14,874 nucleotides of DNA. It comes from Alphaproteobacteria bacterium. GTDB taxonomy: Bacteria; Pseudomonadota; Alphaproteobacteria; CACIAM-22H2. Positions 13,586-14,874 of this stretch are shown one piece after another; positions within the stretch are counted from its first letter, which is position 1; every line of letters starts with the position of its first letter. The stretch is from the NCBI GenBank assembly GCA_947500965.1, contig CANMWW010000013.1, positions 1 to 14,874 of the forward strand, in the 5' to 3' direction. The position numbers and the translations under genes were made by a program. The notes under the pieces are model-generated. The model was not told the DNA's origin and made no database searches. It saw only the letters and a program-made list of their open reading frames with translations.

Positions 13586-14800
13586 ATGGGTCTGGAATCT
13601 GGACTTCTCGGCGGGGGTGCTGGTGGAGGCGCCGGAGGGGGCGCCGGCGGGGGTGCTGGTGGAGGTGCCGGAGGGGGTGCAGGAGGAGGCGCTGGCGGGG
13701 GTGCCGGAGGGGGTGCCGGAGGGGGCGCTGGTGGAAGCGCTAGCTACTCCTCTCCCTACCTCGCCGAGGCCCTGAACCGTTCGCGCAGCGCGATCATCGA
13801 TCCCGGCGAGACGAGCCCGGTCTGGAGCCTCGAGCCGCGCTCCAAGGCCGGGGAGCACGACCACGCGTTCCACTGGGATCCCTGGGTGCGCTCCTTCCTG
13901 ATGGCCCAGGAATCGACGAGCTCCATGGAGTTCCGGACCGACTTCGTCTCGGTCGGTGGCGCGCCGGTGCCCCGGGCAAGCCTCACCGTGCGCGACAGGC
14001 GTGACGGCGCGCGGCTGCCGCTCGCGACGCTGGTCGCGCCACCGGACAGCGTGTTCGACGAGCAGGTCGCAAAGGTCCTGGCCTGGGCCGATCTGCGCGA
14101 GGAACGCGCGCCGGAGATCTTCACGCAGATCGACGGGTGCCTCGCCTTCTGGGGCTCCATCGTGCCGCTGCAATCCGACCGGATGCGGCGCACGCGCGAA
14201 CTGGTCGACGCCGCGATGCAGATGACCATGTTCGTCGAGATGAAGCTCAAGCACGAGCTCGCCTGCTGGCGCCCGGCGGATCGCTCGTGGCAGGTCCAGC
14301 CGATGATCCGTACGCCCGGGCACGCGACCCTGCCCAGCGGGCATTGCACCGAAGCCTACGTGATGGTCGAGCTGCTCAAGGCGCTGCTCAACTGCCACGG
14401 CGACGATCCCGCGCGACGCAGCGTCACGACGCAGCTGGAGCGGCTGGCGCAGCGCATCTCCACGAACCGGGTGGTGGCCGGCGTCCATTTCCCGGTGGAC
14501 AACGTCGCGGGCCGGATCCTCGGCACCGCGCTTGGCGAATACTTCTCCTATCTCTGCGGCGCGCGCGACAGGTCCGGCGCGATCCTGCCCTGGCACCACG
14601 CCAGCTTCGACGGCCGGAAATGCGATGGCGAGATCGAGTTCGACCCCGCCTCCCAGCCGCTGGCGGGCGATGCGGCGACCGGGTTCTACGCGTTCGAGTC
14701 TCCTGGCGCGCTCAAGGGGCCGGAAGCGAACTCCGTGCTGCAGGAACTCTTCTCAAGGGCGCGGGAGGAGTGCGACGACCTTCGCATCTCCCTGAGGTAG
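13586..14800 (+). CDS. Vanadium haloperoxidase/PAP2-type enzyme with Gly-rich leader
   Basis: A 404-residue protein with a type-2 phosphatidic acid phosphatase / vanadium haloperoxidase core. All three signature motifs are present and correctly ordered: K-x6-RP (Lys222, Arg229), PSGH (250-253, with catalytic His253), and R-x5-H-x3-D (Arg295, vanadate-anchoring His301, Asp305). No transmembrane helices are seen, which favours a soluble haloperoxidase-like enzyme over a membrane lipid phosphatase. The first 8 residues are followed by eleven tetrapeptide units of the Gly-Gly-Gly-Ala kind (9-52) and then SYSSPYLAEA. There is no Sec or Tat signal. ATG 13586 is fixed by CAGGAGG upstream. It is 25 bases behind the cyclase and 7 bases ahead of another gene, so all three are probably one operon. 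Halide use and vanadium dependence are inferred only. Confidence 0.88.
   Translation: MGLESGLLGGGAGGGAGGGAGGGAGGGAGGGAGGGAGGGAGGGAGGGAGGSASYSSPYLAEALNRSRSAIIDPGETSPVWSLEPRSKAGEHDHAFHWDPWVRSFLMAQESTSSMEFRTDFVSVGGAPVPRASLTVRDRRDGARLPLATLVAPPDSVFDEQVAKVLAWADLREERAPEIFTQIDGCLAFWGSIVPLQSDRMRRTRELVDAAMQMTMFVEMKLKHELACWRPADRSWQVQPMIRTPGHATLPSGHCTEAYVMVELLKALLNCHGDDPARRSVTTQLERLAQRISTNRVVAGVHFPVDNVAGRILGTALGEYFSYLCGARDRSGAILPWHHASFDGRKCDGEIEFDPASQPLAGDAATGFYAFESPGALKGPEANSVLQELFSRAREECDDLRISLR
13610..13741 (+). repeat. Eleven 12-base in-frame repeats encoding GGGA units
   Basis: Eleven tandem 12-base units, ten encoding Gly-Gly-Gly-Ala and the last Gly-Gly-Ser-Ala. The units differ by synonymous third-base changes, and all four Gly codons and several Ala codons are used, so the protein repeat is better kept than the DNA repeat. 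They lie at the very N-terminus of the haloperoxidase-like protein. Confidence 0.95.
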
Positions 14801-14807
14801 GCACGAC

Positions 14808-14874
14808 ATGGCCTGGGAGATCCCGAAGCCGGGCCCCGCGAAGCTGGCCGCTTCGATCCCGGGGATCGACGCCG
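14808..14874 (+). CDS. Start of an unidentified protein, cut by the window edge
   Basis: An open frame begins at ATG 14808, 7 bases after the haloperoxidase stop, with GAGGTAGG upstream overlapping that stop. The 22 visible codons read MAWEIPKPGPAKLAASIPG and on, with GC-rich third positions like the neighbouring genes. This is too little to recognise a family. The spacing suggests translational coupling with the haloperoxidase-like gene and hence a shared operon. Confidence 0.6.
   Translation, partial: MAWEIPKPGPAKLAASIPGIDA

Noticed and set aside
13610..13741. A CRISPR array or non-coding satellite
   Set aside because: The units are 12 bases with no spacers, stay in frame, and vary mainly at third codon positions; it is a coding repeat.
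13478..14599. A 373-codon minus-strand open frame opposite the haloperoxidase, with a Ser/Thr/Pro-rich tail
   Set aside because: The odd tail is just the complement of the GGGA repeats. The + frame has all three PAP2 motifs.
13586..14800. A membrane lipid phosphatase of the PAP2 family
   Set aside because: No transmembrane helices surround the motifs, and the motif spacing and soluble helical context fit vanadium haloperoxidases better, although the two share one active site.

Overview
This is a very GC-rich (about 70% by eye), gene-dense proteobacterial chromosome segment. The gene content is typical of a metabolically versatile soil or water alphaproteobacterium (Rhodospirillales or Hyphomicrobiales-like): solute-binding proteins for ABC and TRAP importers, a creatininase-family hydrolase, an SMP-30 lactonase, a PuuB-like FAD oxidase and a class III cyclase fused to TPRs. 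No sequence seen here fixes a genus. I see no tRNA, rRNA, CRISPR array, complete insertion sequence or phage gene.

Layout. An amidase-signature enzyme enters from the left edge (to 1352, +) and converges on a two-gene minus-strand unit: a MetX-like alpha/beta hydrolase (3282-2260) followed by a creatininase-family amidohydrolase (2218-1394). Divergent from that unit run a cytochrome b561-type membrane protein (3398-4027) and a FAD-dependent amine oxidoreductase (4123-5448). A cold-shock protein (5682-5885) follows, with two hairpins behind it, the second a strong terminator. A glutathione S-transferase (6583-5960) lies on the minus strand. Then come an orphan peptide/nickel-type ABC substrate-binding protein (6751-8343), a DUF1993 protein (8533-9057), a TRAP DctP-type binding protein (9195-10181), a collapsed second copy of a dctP-type gene (10288 to about 10500) and an SMP-30/gluconolactonase (10567-11511). 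Nearly identical palindromic terminators follow the ABC binding protein and the DUF1993 gene.

The right end is the most unusual part. A class III nucleotide cyclase with a TolB-like middle and a TPR C-terminus (about 11770-13560) is followed 25 bases later by a vanadium-haloperoxidase/PAP2-type enzyme (13586-14800). That enzyme starts with eleven Gly-Gly-Gly-Ala-type units, and a third gene begins 7 bases after it and runs off the window. The tight spacing suggests one transcription unit, which may couple a cyclic-nucleotide or protein-interaction sensor to a haloperoxidase. The 3' part of the cyclase gene has clearly lower GC than its surroundings.

Elsewhere the genes look like unlinked catabolic and transport functions. 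Neither binding protein has its membrane partners in the window.
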